The notes: a model not told the origin generated them from the letters alone. A stretch of 64,000 nt of DNA from Yinghuangia sp035454725 (GCF_051388935.1 NZ_JBPKBI010000001.1:682001-746000), one strand, 5' to 3'. Numbered from the stretch's first letter, positions 17,746 to 26,833 are shown. Numbers and translations are program-made.

Positions 17746-18905
17746 CCGCCACCGTCTCCACCCCGACCACCCCCGAAGGCGCCTCGCGCCAAGTCCAGCC
17801 GCCGGAGGACGCGTTCGCGGCCGAGCTGGAATTCCTCGCGGCGTACGACCCGGGCCCGCGCCCGCCCGCGTGGCGCCTCACCCCGCGCGCGGTCGTCACC
17901 TTCGTCATGGGCAGCGCCGGCCAGGCGCTCAAACTGCCCGACGGCTCCGAGTCCATGACGATCAGTCAGAAGTTCGTCGGAGAACGTGCCCTCGTCGAAC
18001 GCTGCGTCGTCACCCTCGCCGGCGAGCGCGGGCTGCTGCTGGTCGGCGAACCGGGCACCGCCAAATCCATGCTGTCCGAACTCCTCGCCGCCGCGGTCTG
18101 CGGCACGAGCGGCCTGACCGTGCAGGGCACCGCGGGCACCACCGAGGACCAGTTGAAGTACGGCTGGAACTACGCGCTGCTCCTTGCCCAGGGCCCGAGC
18201 CGCGACGCCCTGGTGCCGTCGCCCGTCCTCACCGCGATGGCGCGCGGCGCCGTCGCCCGCGTCGAGGAGGTCACCCGCTGCCTCCCCGAGGTGCAGGACG
18301 CCCTGGTGTCGCTGTTGTCCGAACGCCGCGTCGCGGTCCCTGAACTCGCCGGCACCGACGACGCCCAGGTGCACGCCGTGCCCGGCTTCACCCTCATCGC
18401 CACCGCCAACCTGCGCGACCGGGGCGTCTCGGAGATGTCGGCGGCCCTCAAACGCCGCTTCAACTTCGAGACCATCGGCCCGATCGCCGACCTCGATGCC
18501 GAGACGGACCTGGTGCGCCGTCAGGCACGCGGCTCGGTCGAACGCGCAGGTGCGGCGTTCTCCGTCGACGACGCCGTTTTGGAGGCGCTGGTCGTCGCGT
18601 TCCGCGACCTGCGCACCGGACGCAGCGCGGAGGGCTGGGAGATCGAACGCCCGTCCACCGTCATGAGCACCGCCGAAGCGGTCGCCGTCGCCTCCGCCCT
18701 CGGCCTGGCATCGGCGTACTTCCCCGGCGACCGCGACGTCCTGGGCCTCATGCCCGGCCACCTGCTGGGCGTGGTCCGCAAGGACGACCCGGCCGACGCC
18801 GCGAAACTCCTCGGCTACTGGGACGCCGCCGTGCGCCGCCGCGCCGAACAGGGCTCGGCCACCTGGCGCACACTGTGGGACCTGCGGCATGTCCTGGAAG
18901 GGTGA
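17742..18905 (+). CDS. MoxR/YehL-type AAA+ ATPase
   Basis: The 387-aa AAA+ protein has Walker A GEPGTAKS (102-109), a Walker B region AVARVEEVTR (about 170-179), sensor-1 Asn in LIATANLRDRG (about 223) and the arginine-finger region ALKRRFNFE (about 235-243). VEEV replaces the more usual D-E pair of MoxR proteins; the second Glu can still serve as catalytic base. The closest described relative by pattern and context is E. coli YehL. It remodels a partner with the help of the VWA protein encoded next, as in MoxR-VWA chaperone pairs. Start ATG 17742 overlaps the upstream stop (ATGA). Confidence 0.9.
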   Translation: MTATVSTPTTPEGASRQVQPPEDAFAAELEFLAAYDPGPRPPAWRLTPRAVVTFVMGSAGQALKLPDGSESMTISQKFVGERALVERCVVTLAGERGLLLVGEPGTAKSMLSELLAAAVCGTSGLTVQGTAGTTEDQLKYGWNYALLLAQGPSRDALVPSPVLTAMARGAVARVEEVTRCLPEVQDALVSLLSERRVAVPELAGTDDAQVHAVPGFTLIATANLRDRGVSEMSAALKRRFNFETIGPIADLDAETDLVRRQARGSVERAGAAFSVDDAVLEALVVAFRDLRTGRSAEGWEIERPSTVMSTAEAVAVASALGLASAYFPGDRDVLGLMPGHLLGVVRKDDPADAAKLLGYWDAAVRRRAEQGSATWRTLWDLRHVLEG

Positions 18906-21900
18906 GCCGCAGGTGCGACCGCAACGCCCGACGCACCACGCCGGGGCCGCCGGCCCGATCGTGCCCCCGAGCGGCGACGCCGCGCCGACCGCACCCCGCT
19001 TCNNNNNNNNNNNNNNNNNNNNNNNNNNNNNNNNNNNNNNNNNNNNNNNNNNNNNNNNNNNNNNNNNNNNNNNNNNNNNNNNNNNNNNNNNNNNNNNNNN
19101 NNNNNNNNNNNNNNNNNNNNNNNNNNNNNNNNNNNNNNNNNNNNNNNNNNNNNNNNNNNNNNNNNNTCGGCCGCCTCCGGTTCCGCGACCGCCGGGGCAG
19201 CCGCTCCGGCGGTCGCGTCGGCCGCGGTCGCCTCCGACTCGCCGGAGGCCGCCGCCGAGCACCTGGCCGGGGCGGAGCGCCCGCACCTCATCGGGGTACG
19301 GCACCACGCGCCCTCGCTGGCCGCCGCCATGCCCGGTCTGCTCGACGCCGCGCGCCCCGACGTGCTCCTGATCGAACTCCCCGCGGACCTCCAGGACTGG
19401 ATCCCGTGGCTCGCCCACGAGGAGACGCAGGCGCCCGTCGGGGNTCGCTGGCCGCCGCCATGCCCGGTCTGCTCGACGCCGCGCGCCCCGACGTGCTCCT
19501 GATCGAACTCCCCGCGGACCTCCAGGACTGGATCCCGTGGCTCGCCCACGAGGAGACGCAGGCGCCCGTCGCCCTCGCCGGCTCGGGCGCACACGGGCTT
19601 GGCTTCTACCCATTCGCGGACTTCTCGCCGGAGCTCGCCGCCGTGCGCTGGGCGGCCCGGAACCAAGTCCCGGTGCTGGCCTGTGACTTGCCGCTGGCCC
19701 ACCGCGGCTGGGCGGCAGCCGGTCCCGATGACGCGGCACCCGCCCAGGTGCGTGGCGGCCCCGGACTGCACGACATGCTCGGCCGCAACCTGTCCGGTCG
19801 GCCCGGCGACGACCTGTGGGACCGGCTGGTCGAGGCCGCCGCACCCGGCTCGACGCCCGAGGCGGTACGCCGGGCCGCCCTCATGGTCGGCTGGGCGCTG
19901 CGCCGCGACGCCGAACTCGGCCGCGGCGTCGACCGCACCGACCTGGTGCGCGAGGCGTGGATGCGCCGCACGCTTCGCGAGGCGACCGCCGACGGCTCCC
20001 GCGCGGTCGCGGTGGTGGGCGCCTTCCACACCCCCGCACTGCTTGCGGAGGACGACGGCACGGCGCTCCTCGAGGCCGCCGTTGCGCCGTCGACCCGGGC
20101 GGACGGGGTGGTCACGTCCCTCGTGCCCTACACGTACGCCCTCCTCGACGAGCGCTCCGGCTACCCGGCCGGCATCCGCGACCCCGAATGGCAGCACGAG
20201 GTGTACGCAGCCGCCGGGGACCCCGAGGCGCTGCACGACACCCTCACCCGCGCCGCGACCCGCATCTGTGCCGAGCTGCGCGGCCAAGGCCACCCGTCCG
20301 GGCCCGCCGACGCCCGCGAAATCGTGCGGGTGGCAGGAGACTTGGCCCGTTTGCGGGGTCTACCCGCAGCAGGGCGGGGCGAGTTGCTGGAAGCCGTGCA
20401 GACCGTCCTGACCCATGGCGAATCCCTCGGCCGGGGCCGCGCGGTGGCGCGCGCTCTCGAACGCGTGCTCGTGGGCACGCGCGTCGGCTGCCGGGCCCCG
20501 GCCGCTCCCCGCAGCGGCCTCGGCCCGGCCGTCGAACAGGCCCTGGCCGATCTGGGGTTGCCCGGTCCGCACAGTGAGGACACCGCCGAGGAACGCGACA
20601 TGCGCCTCGACCCGCTGCGCACCGACCTCGACCGCCGCCGCGAGCTGCTGCTCAAGCGCCTGGAGGTGTGCAAGGTCCCCTACGCCGAAGCCGTGGACGT
20701 CGTCGGCACCGGCGGCGCCGACGCGGTCACCACCCGGTGGCGCGTGCGCTGGTCCCCGTCGACGGCGGCCATGCTCGACGTCGCCGGGATTCGCGGCGTG
20801 ACACCCGAACAGGCGGCCGAGGGCGTCCTGCGCGAGCGGCAGCGCCGCGAGCGCGACGAGGGCGGGCCGACCGCGGCCCAGGTGCTGGCCGGGTTGCGCC
20901 AGGCCGCCGAATGCGGACTCGCGCACCTGGTGGCCGAACGCCTCGACCAGGTCGGCGACATCCTGCCCGCGTCCGGATCGCTGCCCGAACTCCTCGCCGG
21001 ACTCGGCCTGTTGGACCGACTGCACGCGGGGCACATACCGGGCCTCGCGGCGATGCCCGACGCGACGCGCCCGATCGCCGCGGAACTCACCGCGGCAGCG
21101 GTGCGCCAGATCGACGGCCTGGCCGGTTCCGAGGAACCAGCGGACGCCCGCGCGCTGGTCGAACTCACCGGACGTGCCGACGAGTTCGGCGGTCTGCGAC
21201 TGACTGACGCGCTGACCCGGCTCGCAGCCGACGGCGCCCCCTTGATGGCAGCAGCGGCCGGAGCCGTACGCGTCCTGCTCGGCCACGACGACGCCGACCG
21301 GTTCGGTGTTCGTGTCGCATCCTGGCTCGACGACGCCACCACCCCCGCCCGCCGCGCCGACCTCGTACGCCGCCTCACCGGCGTCCTGACCGCGGCCGGC
21401 CCGCTCCTGGCTGCGGGAGGCGAGGCGCTGGAACCCCTGCTGACCCGCATCGTCGCCCTGTCGGACGACGATTTCCTGACCCGCCTACCCGCGCTCCGCG
21501 GCGGCTTCGACACGCTCGCCCCGGCCGCCCGGGACCGTCTCCTCGCGGTCGTCGAGGAGAGCCTGGACGACCGGATCGACACGCAGACCGACGTGGCGCC
21601 CGAATCGCTGGCCGCCTGGGCGTCGGCCGACATCGCGGGCCGGAACGCCCTCACGGTCAAGGGGCTGTGGCCCCTGGGAGGACAGGACGACGCGCTGTCC
21701 GACGCGGCGCCGACCGCCGCGCCGACCGCCGCGTCGGCCACGCCGTCGGCGTCGCCATCGACGTCGCCGAAAACTTCCGCGGCCGCGACCACCGCACCCG
21801 CGAAGACGGCCAAGGCAGCTCCGCCCGCACCCCCGCACCACCGTCGGGCAACGGCCACACAAACCGGGCCGGAAGCGCCCGTGACACCACCTGCCGTCGA

Positions 21901-23026
21901 CGCGTCGGCGAACACCCTCACCCCTCAAGCCCGCTGGCGCCTCGTCCTCGGTCGCCGCACCGACCCACGAGACCCCCGCGCCACACGCCTCGGCGCCGCA
22001 CTCGACGAGCTTTACGGCACCGGGCGCGGTGAAGGCTCGCGCGGCGACCTCGGCGGCGGGCCGGCAGGCTCGGGCGGCGGACGCGAGGCCGCGTACCCCT
22101 CGGTGCGCGACTGGGCGGAGGACCTGGCCGCGCTGTTCGGCCCGGCAGTCCGCGAGGAAGTCCTCGCCGCGGCTGTCGCCGCCGGCCGCAGGGACGCGAT
22201 CACCGAACTGGACCCCGACTCGGCCCGCCCGTCGGTCGACCTCCTGCGCGCCGTCCTCGAACACGCGGGCGGGCTCCCGGAGTCCCGCATTGCCGCACTC
22301 CGGCCGCTGGTCGACCGCATCGTGGCCGAACTCACGCGCGAACTCGCCACGCGGCTCCGCCCGGCCCTGTCCGGCGTCACCATCCCGCGCCCGAGCCGCC
22401 GGCCCGGCGGCGGCCTCGACCTGCCGCGCACGATCCGCGCCAACCTGGCCACCGCGCGCCCACGGCCCGGCGGCGGCGTGACCGTCGTCCCGGAGAAGCC
22501 GGTGTTCCGCACCAAGGCCCGGCGCTCCGCCGACTGGCGGCTCATCCTGGTCGTCGACGTGTCGGGCTCCATGGAGGCGTCGACGATCTGGTCCGCGCTG
22601 ACCGCCTCGATCCTCGCCGGAGTCCCCGCGCTTACCACCCACTTCGTGGCGTTCTCGACCGAGGTCATCGACTTCACCGACCAGGTGCACGACCCACTCG
22701 GCCTGCTGCTGGACGTGCGCGTGGGCGGCGGCACGCACATCGCCGCCGGTCTGCGGTACGCCCGCGAGCTGGTCACCGTGCCGTCCCGCACACTCGTCGC
22801 GGTGGTGAGCGACTTCGAGGAGGGCTGGCCTCTCGGCGGCCTGCTCGGCGAGGTTCGCACACTCGTCAACTCCGGCTGCCACGTCCTCGGCTGCGCGAGT
22901 CTGGACGACCGCGGCAAGCCCCGCTACTCGACCGCCGTCGCGGCGCAACTGGTCGCCGCGGGGATGCCCGTCGCGGCCCTCAGCCCGACCGAACTGGCCC
23001 GCTGGGTAGGGGAGAAGGTCCGTTGA
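18889..23026 (+). CDS. DUF5682 (YehM-like) - VWA (YehP-like) fusion protein
   Basis: About 1340-1370 aa. After a P/A-rich N-terminus and a gap, the DUF5682 part (19245-21660) begins HLIGVRHHAPSLAAAMPG and contains VLLIELPADLQDW, LACDLPLAHRGW and VAVVGAFHTPALL. An Ala/Thr/Pro/Ser linker of about 80 residues (21690-21930) leads to a YehP-like region with a VWA domain. MIDAS residues are complete: DVSGSM (near 22557), Thr in GGGTHIAAG (near 22735) and Asp in VVSDFEEG (near 22803), so metal-dependent ligand binding is expected. In E. coli these are two genes. The start is ATG 18889 or GTG 18913. The frame is broken only by the 164-N gap and the duplicated join at 19444, both assembly faults; the true gap length should be 1 modulo 3. 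Confidence 0.82.
19003..19166. other. Assembly gap (164 N) in the DUF5682-VWA gene
   Basis: The frame before the gap (ending PTAPRF) and after it (beginning SAASGSATAGAA) differ by two bases modulo 3 if the gap is taken at face value, so its length is only an estimate. Both flanks are Ala/Pro/Ser/Thr-rich linker. Confidence 0.99.
19314..19571. repeat. 127-bp duplicated contig end around N at 19444 (assembly artefact)
   Basis: The 127 bp at 19314-19440 are repeated exactly at 19445-19571. The first copy ends in GGG and a single N where the second reads CCC. Keeping both shifts the DUF5682 frame; deleting one copy with the N restores one continuous frame. It is the same signature as the join at 5955. 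Confidence 0.88.
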
Positions 23027-25074
23027 GCACGATGGAGAAGCAGGAATCGGGCGCACTCGCCGGAGTCTCGGTGCACCCGGCCGTCGTCGCGGAGATCGTC
23101 GAGGCCCTGCCCCCGCGCCTGCGCAAGCGCCTCGACGCGGCGATCGGGAAGCTCGCCGCGCGCCCCGCGACCCGCGAGGGGGACAGTGTCCGGATCGCGG
23201 TCGACGACGAGGCCGCGCTGACGCTGCACGCGCCCGGCGGGACCGTGCGTACGACGGACGACGTCGTCTGTGCGTGCCTGCTGGCACCCAGTTGCGTACA
23301 CCGGGCGGCCGCGGTGTCGATGCTCGACATCGCGGACGCCGACTCCGACGACACCGCCGAATCCGCAAGGGCCGCGGGTTCCGCCGAGGCTCCGGCCGTC
23401 ACATCCGACGAGGCGTCGGCGGCCGGCCGCTCGCCCGAGCAGCAGGCCGCGGCGCTCGGCCTCTGGAAGGCCGCCGCGGCCGTCCTCGACGCCGGTATCC
23501 CCGGCGCGGGCGCGGTGCGACAGGCCGAACTCCTCCGCGCGGCGCACACCGCGCGCCTCGCGGGCCTGCACCGGGGCTCCGCGGCAGCCGTCGCCGTCAC
23601 CTCCGGGCTGCGGGCGGCACGCGGCGACGACCCCGCGCACCGCCTCGCCGACCTCACCGAGACATTCCACGAACTCCTTGACACCGCAAACCTGTTGGCC
23701 TCGGAGAAGGTTCCCGGCAACGCCCCGCCGGCCGAACTCCTCGGTACCGCCCGGCAGGCCTACGCGCACGCCGGCTCGCTTCGCCTGCACGGCCTCTTCA
23801 GCGAACCCGTCCGGACCGCCTCCGGACACGCGGGCGTCGTCACCTATGTCCTCGGCCCCGACGGAGCCCTGCGCAGCGTCGCGGACGTCATGCCGGGCAC
23901 CGCCGACCGCATCGCCGGTGCCGCGGCGCGCGCGGTGCGCATGGGCGACACCGCACTGGACCACAACGCCCTGTCCCGTGCGGGCCTCATCGTCTCCGGC
24001 GCCACGGAGTCACCGACCGGCCGCCTCGGCGCCGGCTCCTCGGTCCGTGCGGTCAGCGCGTCCGGTGTGTCCTGGCATGCCGAGCCGTCGTCCGCGTTGT
24101 GGTCCGAAACGCCGCACGCCCAGGTCGCCCGTGTGCTGCGCGCCCGCGAACTTCCCCAGGACAGCCGCCGCGCGGGCGCCGACCTGGTCTTCCTCGACAT
24201 CGACATCCTCGGCCCGATCGCCGCGTCGCCGCACGCCGGCACGCGCGGCGACCGCGTCGCCGCCCGCTGCCGCCGCACGGGCGTCGTCCTGCAACTCCTC
24301 GTCGCGGACGACCACCCGACGCTGGCCTACCGCGACAACCTGCGTCTGCTCGCCACGCGCCCGGGGCTGGCGCTGCGGCTGATCGGCCGCCTGGAGGCCG
24401 GAACGGACGCGGCGGTCCACGCGCTCGCGGCAGCCCCGATCGAGGACGACGCCGGCGACCCGCGCGCAACTGACGCACCGACAGCCGACGCCCGGTCAGC
24501 GGACACGAGCGAATCCGGCGTACACGGTCGGCCGTACACCCTCGTCCTTCCGAAGGACCGTCGCGGCCGCGTGAATCTCGGGCTCGACCGTCTTCAACAG
24601 GCCGACCTGCCGCCCGTCGACGCGGTCGGCATGACGGGAAATCAGGATGAAAGCGGTAAAGAAGACTCCGCGAAAACTCCGCCGCAGCACGGTGTATCCG
24701 AAGATCACTCCGGCGTACGCCCCCTGGCGCCACCCCTGTTCGCAGCCGCGCCGAGCAGGCTCGACGCGGCTCCCACCTATCTGATGCACCGCCACATCGA
24801 GCGGGCTCTTTCCGGTGGGCGCCCGGCGGTCGCCGTCTCCGGCTCGCTTGCCCGGGACACCGCACGACTGCGCCGCGACGGCTTCGGGACCGCCGCTGAC
24901 CTGCTGGAACACCTGGTGGCCGCAGCAGCAGACAGGGGCCGGGACGTCTTCGGCCGCCTGCTGCCGGCGGATACCGACCGGCTGGCCCGGTGCTGGCTGG
25001 CCGCTGCCGCGTACGTGCGCGCGGTCGACGCCGCTCTCACCGCACACGCGTGGCGGCCTCCCGAGCAGGGCTGA
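23023..25074 (+). CDS. SWIM zinc-finger protein (YehQ-like)
   Basis: The 683-aa protein has a TTG start overlapping the upstream stop (TTGA) with GGGGAGAAGG before it; ATG 23032 is a less likely start. A compact SWIM motif, Cys83-x-Cys85-x5-Cys91-x-His93 (VVCACLLAPSCVHRAAAV), lies in an N-terminal strand-rich segment. The rest is helical, with no catalytic motif seen, and has an acidic linker at about residues 485-500. SWIM fingers bind DNA or protein. As the last gene of the DUF4132/AAA/DUF5682-VWA set it corresponds to E. coli yehQ. Codon use matches its neighbours, so there is no sign of recent transfer. Confidence 0.85.
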   Translation: MSTMEKQESGALAGVSVHPAVVAEIVEALPPRLRKRLDAAIGKLAARPATREGDSVRIAVDDEAALTLHAPGGTVRTTDDVVCACLLAPSCVHRAAAVSMLDIADADSDDTAESARAAGSAEAPAVTSDEASAAGRSPEQQAAALGLWKAAAAVLDAGIPGAGAVRQAELLRAAHTARLAGLHRGSAAAVAVTSGLRAARGDDPAHRLADLTETFHELLDTANLLASEKVPGNAPPAELLGTARQAYAHAGSLRLHGLFSEPVRTASGHAGVVTYVLGPDGALRSVADVMPGTADRIAGAAARAVRMGDTALDHNALSRAGLIVSGATESPTGRLGAGSSVRAVSASGVSWHAEPSSALWSETPHAQVARVLRARELPQDSRRAGADLVFLDIDILGPIAASPHAGTRGDRVAARCRRTGVVLQLLVADDHPTLAYRDNLRLLATRPGLALRLIGRLEAGTDAAVHALAAAPIEDDAGDPRATDAPTADARSADTSESGVHGRPYTLVLPKDRRGRVNLGLDRLQQADLPPVDAVGMTGNQDESGKEDSAKTPPQHGVSEDHSGVRPLAPPLFAAAPSRLDAAPTYLMHRHIERALSGGRPAVAVSGSLARDTARLRRDGFGTAADLLEHLVAAAADRGRDVFGRLLPADTDRLARCWLAAAAYVRAVDAALTAHAWRPPEQG

Positions 25075-25180
25075 GCACGAGGCCGGCCGCGGGCCGAACG
25101 GCCGCCGTGGGCACGGCGCGGACAGGCCGCGGAACCGATTTCCGATGCGGGGCATGGGCCGTGTATGGTTTCACCTGCTC

Positions 25181-25253
25181 GCCCCAATAGCTCAGTCGGC
25201 AGAGCGTCTCCATGGTAAGGAGAAGGTCTACGGTTCGATTCCGTATTGGGGCT
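25181..25253 (+). tRNA. tRNA-Thr (GGT)
   Basis: A 73-nt cloverleaf: acceptor GCCCCAA pairs with TTGGGGC, D-arm GCTC/GAGC, anticodon stem TCTCC/GGAGA with loop ATGGTAA (anticodon GGT at 25214-25216), T-arm TACGG/CCGTA with loop TTCGATT, discriminator T. No CCA is encoded. It reads ACC/ACT codons. Confidence 0.96.
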
Positions 25254-25257
25254 CTGA

Positions 25258-25298
25258 CGAAGAAGGCCCTGCCCGGTGACGGGCAGGGGGCTTCTTCG
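25258..25298. terminator. Long hairpin between tRNA-Thr and tRNA-Met
   Basis: Arms CGAAGAAG plus CCTGCCC pair with GGGCAGG plus CTTCTTCG, interrupted by a small internal bulge, around a GGTGAC loop. It ends one base before the tRNA-Met gene, so it may terminate tRNA-Thr transcription or guide 5' processing of tRNA-Met; the sequence alone cannot decide. Confidence 0.55.
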
Positions 25299-25299
25299 A

Positions 25300-25372
25300 G
25301 GCGGCGTAGCTCAGTCGGTAGAGCAAGCGGCTCATAATCGCTGTGTCACCGGTTCAAGTCCGGTCGCCGCTA
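25300..25372 (+). tRNA. tRNA-Met (CAT)
   Basis: A 73-nt cloverleaf with acceptor GGCGGCG/CGCCGCT (terminal G-T pair), D-arm GCTC/GAGC, loop CTCATAA (anticodon CAT at 25333-25335), T-arm ACCGG/CCGGT and discriminator A. The anticodon loop and the terminal pair look like the elongator form. Confidence 0.93.
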
Positions 25373-25467
25373 CCCAGCCAGGGAGCCGATGTGGGGGAGA
25401 CCTCAGGTCGGCTGCTTCTGCTGAATTCCGCTGATCACCCATCCACGACTGTCAGGAAGGCGCTCCC

Positions 25468-25632
25468 GTGGCTGCCACAGATGTCCGCCCGAAGATCACG
25501 CTTGCCTGTGTGGAGTGCAAGGAGCGGAACTACATCACCAAGAAGAACCGGCGCAACGACCCGGACCGTCTTGAGATGAAGAAGCACTGCCCGCGCTGCA
25601 ACGCCCACACGGCGCACCGCGAGACCCGCTGA
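25468..25632 (+). CDS. rpmG: 50S ribosomal protein L33 (zinc-binding type)
   Basis: This 54-aa protein begins at GTG 25468, with AGGAAGG upstream, and encodes MAATDVRPKITLACVECKER followed by the L33 core. Two Cys pairs, CVEC and CPRC, mark the zinc-ribbon form, which zinc-replete cells use. It belongs to the large subunit near the E site. The chromosomal order tRNA-Thr, tRNA-Met, rpmG, MaoC genes is conserved in streptomycetes, and rpmG-hadA-hadB is the mycobacterial order. The gene is short and lies in a frame other than the longer spurious ORF at 25343. Confidence 0.95.
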   Translation: MAATDVRPKITLACVECKERNYITKKNRRNDPDRLEMKKHCPRCNAHTAHRETR

Positions 25633-25770
25633 CCGCAGCGGTCCCGCCCCCGACTCACGACGAGGCCATCCCGGCACCCGGGGTGGCCTCGTCGGCGTTG
25701 CCTCGGGCGTCCCGACTCGCGTCGCGGACGTGACGTATCGGCCCTCCCGGGGGTTATCCGGAATACTGCG

Positions 25771-25818
25771 GTCACTCGGTCACTCGGTCACTCGGTCACT
25801 CGGTCACTCGGTCACCGG
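25771..25818. repeat. 8-bp tandem repeat array, GTCACTCG x5 plus one variant
   Basis: Five exact copies of GTCACTCG run head to tail, followed by GTCACCGG, which with the next bases forms a small GTCACC/GGTGAC palindrome. It lies in the 312-bp gap between rpmG and the first MaoC-fold gene (25633-25944), where nothing else is visible apart from a Shine-Dalgarno at the end. It is a candidate variable-number locus. Confidence 0.85.
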
Positions 25819-25944
25819 GTGACGCGGTCGCCGCATTCGGTGTGGCAGGACGCGGAGTGCCCTGCGGCAATCACGTCCACTCCCGCGACCGGGCGACGCA
25901 CCTGTTGTTCCGTTCCTCGCAGCTTCCCTGGAGGCGACCCCGCA

Positions 25945-26403
25945 ATGGCGCTGGATCCCAAGTTCATCGGGCGCACATATCCGCCCACCGCTCCGTACGA
26001 GGTGGGCCGCGAGAAGATCCGGGAGTTCGCCGACGCGATCGGCGACGACAACCCGGTCTACCGCGAGCCGGAAGCAGCCGCGAAGTACGGGCACCCGGAC
26101 GTCATCGCCCCGGTCACGTTTCCCATCGTGATCTCGCTGGGCGCGGCCGAGCAGATCGTGAAGGATCCCGAACTGGGCCTGGACTACTCGCGTGTCGTCC
26201 ACGCCGACCAGCGTTTCTCGTACGCGCGTCCGGTTAGGGCGGGCGACCGCCTCGTGGCCGTCGTGACGGTGGAGAACATCAAGACGATGGCCGGCAACGA
26301 CATCATCACCACCCGTGCGGACATCGCGACCGTCGAGGGTGAGCACGTCGTGACCGCCCGCTCGACCCTGGCCGCGCGCGGCACCGCAGACGAGGAGAAC
26401 TGA
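25945..26403 (+). CDS. MaoC-like dehydratase N-terminal-domain protein (UPF0336, HadA-like)
   Basis: The 152-aa single hotdog domain begins at ATG 25945 (MALDPKFIGRTYPPT) with GGAGG 10 nt upstream. The longer in-frame start at 25819 would add a non-conserved, Cys- and Arg-rich leader crossing the tandem repeats and is rejected. Motifs VGREKIREFADAIGDDNPVYRE and APVTFPIV are typical of the FAS1/HadA subunit. Such proteins lack the catalytic dyad and pair with a HadB-type subunit, here the next gene 1 bp away. Predicted role: half of a (3R)-hydroxyacyl-thioester dehydratase. Confidence 0.88.
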   Translation: MALDPKFIGRTYPPTAPYEVGREKIREFADAIGDDNPVYREPEAAAKYGHPDVIAPVTFPIVISLGAAEQIVKDPELGLDYSRVVHADQRFSYARPVRAGDRLVAVVTVENIKTMAGNDIITTRADIATVEGEHVVTARSTLAARGTADEEN

Positions 26404-26404
26404 C

Positions 26405-26833
26405 GTGGCAGCGGGCATCAGCTACGACGACGTCGAGATCGGCACCGCGCTTCCGGCGCAGACCTTCCCGGTCCGCCGCGAGGACCTGGTCCGGTACGCG
26501 GGCGCCTCGGGGGACTTCAACCCGATTCACTGGAACGAGCGATTCGCGGTCGAGGTCGGCCTGCCGGACGTCATCGCGCACGGCATGTTCACGATGGCCG
26601 AAGCGGTCCGCGTCGTGACGGACTGGGTGGGCGACCCGGCCGCGGTCGTCGAGTACAGCGTCAAGTTCACGCGTCCCGTCGTGGTCCCCGACCCCGACGG
26701 CACCGCCGTGGAGGTGACCGGCAAGGTCGCGCAGAAGCTGGACGACCGGCGTGTGCGCGTGGACCTGACGGTGACCTGCGGCGAGGCCGGCAAGGTGCTC
26801 GGAGTACCGCGCGCGGTCGTCCAACTCGCCTGA
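26405..26833 (+). CDS. MaoC-fold (R)-hydroxyacyl dehydratase (HadB-like)
   Basis: The 142-aa hotdog-fold protein (GTG 26405, one base after the previous stop) holds the hydratase 2 motif ASGDFNPIHWNERFA at about residues 34-48. Its Asp and His form the catalytic dyad. It should form a heterodimer with the upstream HadA-like protein and dehydrate (R)-3-hydroxyacyl thioesters. In mycobacteria the equivalent pair works in FAS-II; here a role in fatty-acid elongation or another acyl-ACP pathway is inferred. Confidence 0.9.
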   Translation: MAAGISYDDVEIGTALPAQTFPVRREDLVRYAGASGDFNPIHWNERFAVEVGLPDVIAHGMFTMAEAVRVVTDWVGDPAAVVEYSVKFTRPVVVPDPDGTAVEVTGKVAQKLDDRRVRVDLTVTCGEAGKVLGVPRAVVQLA

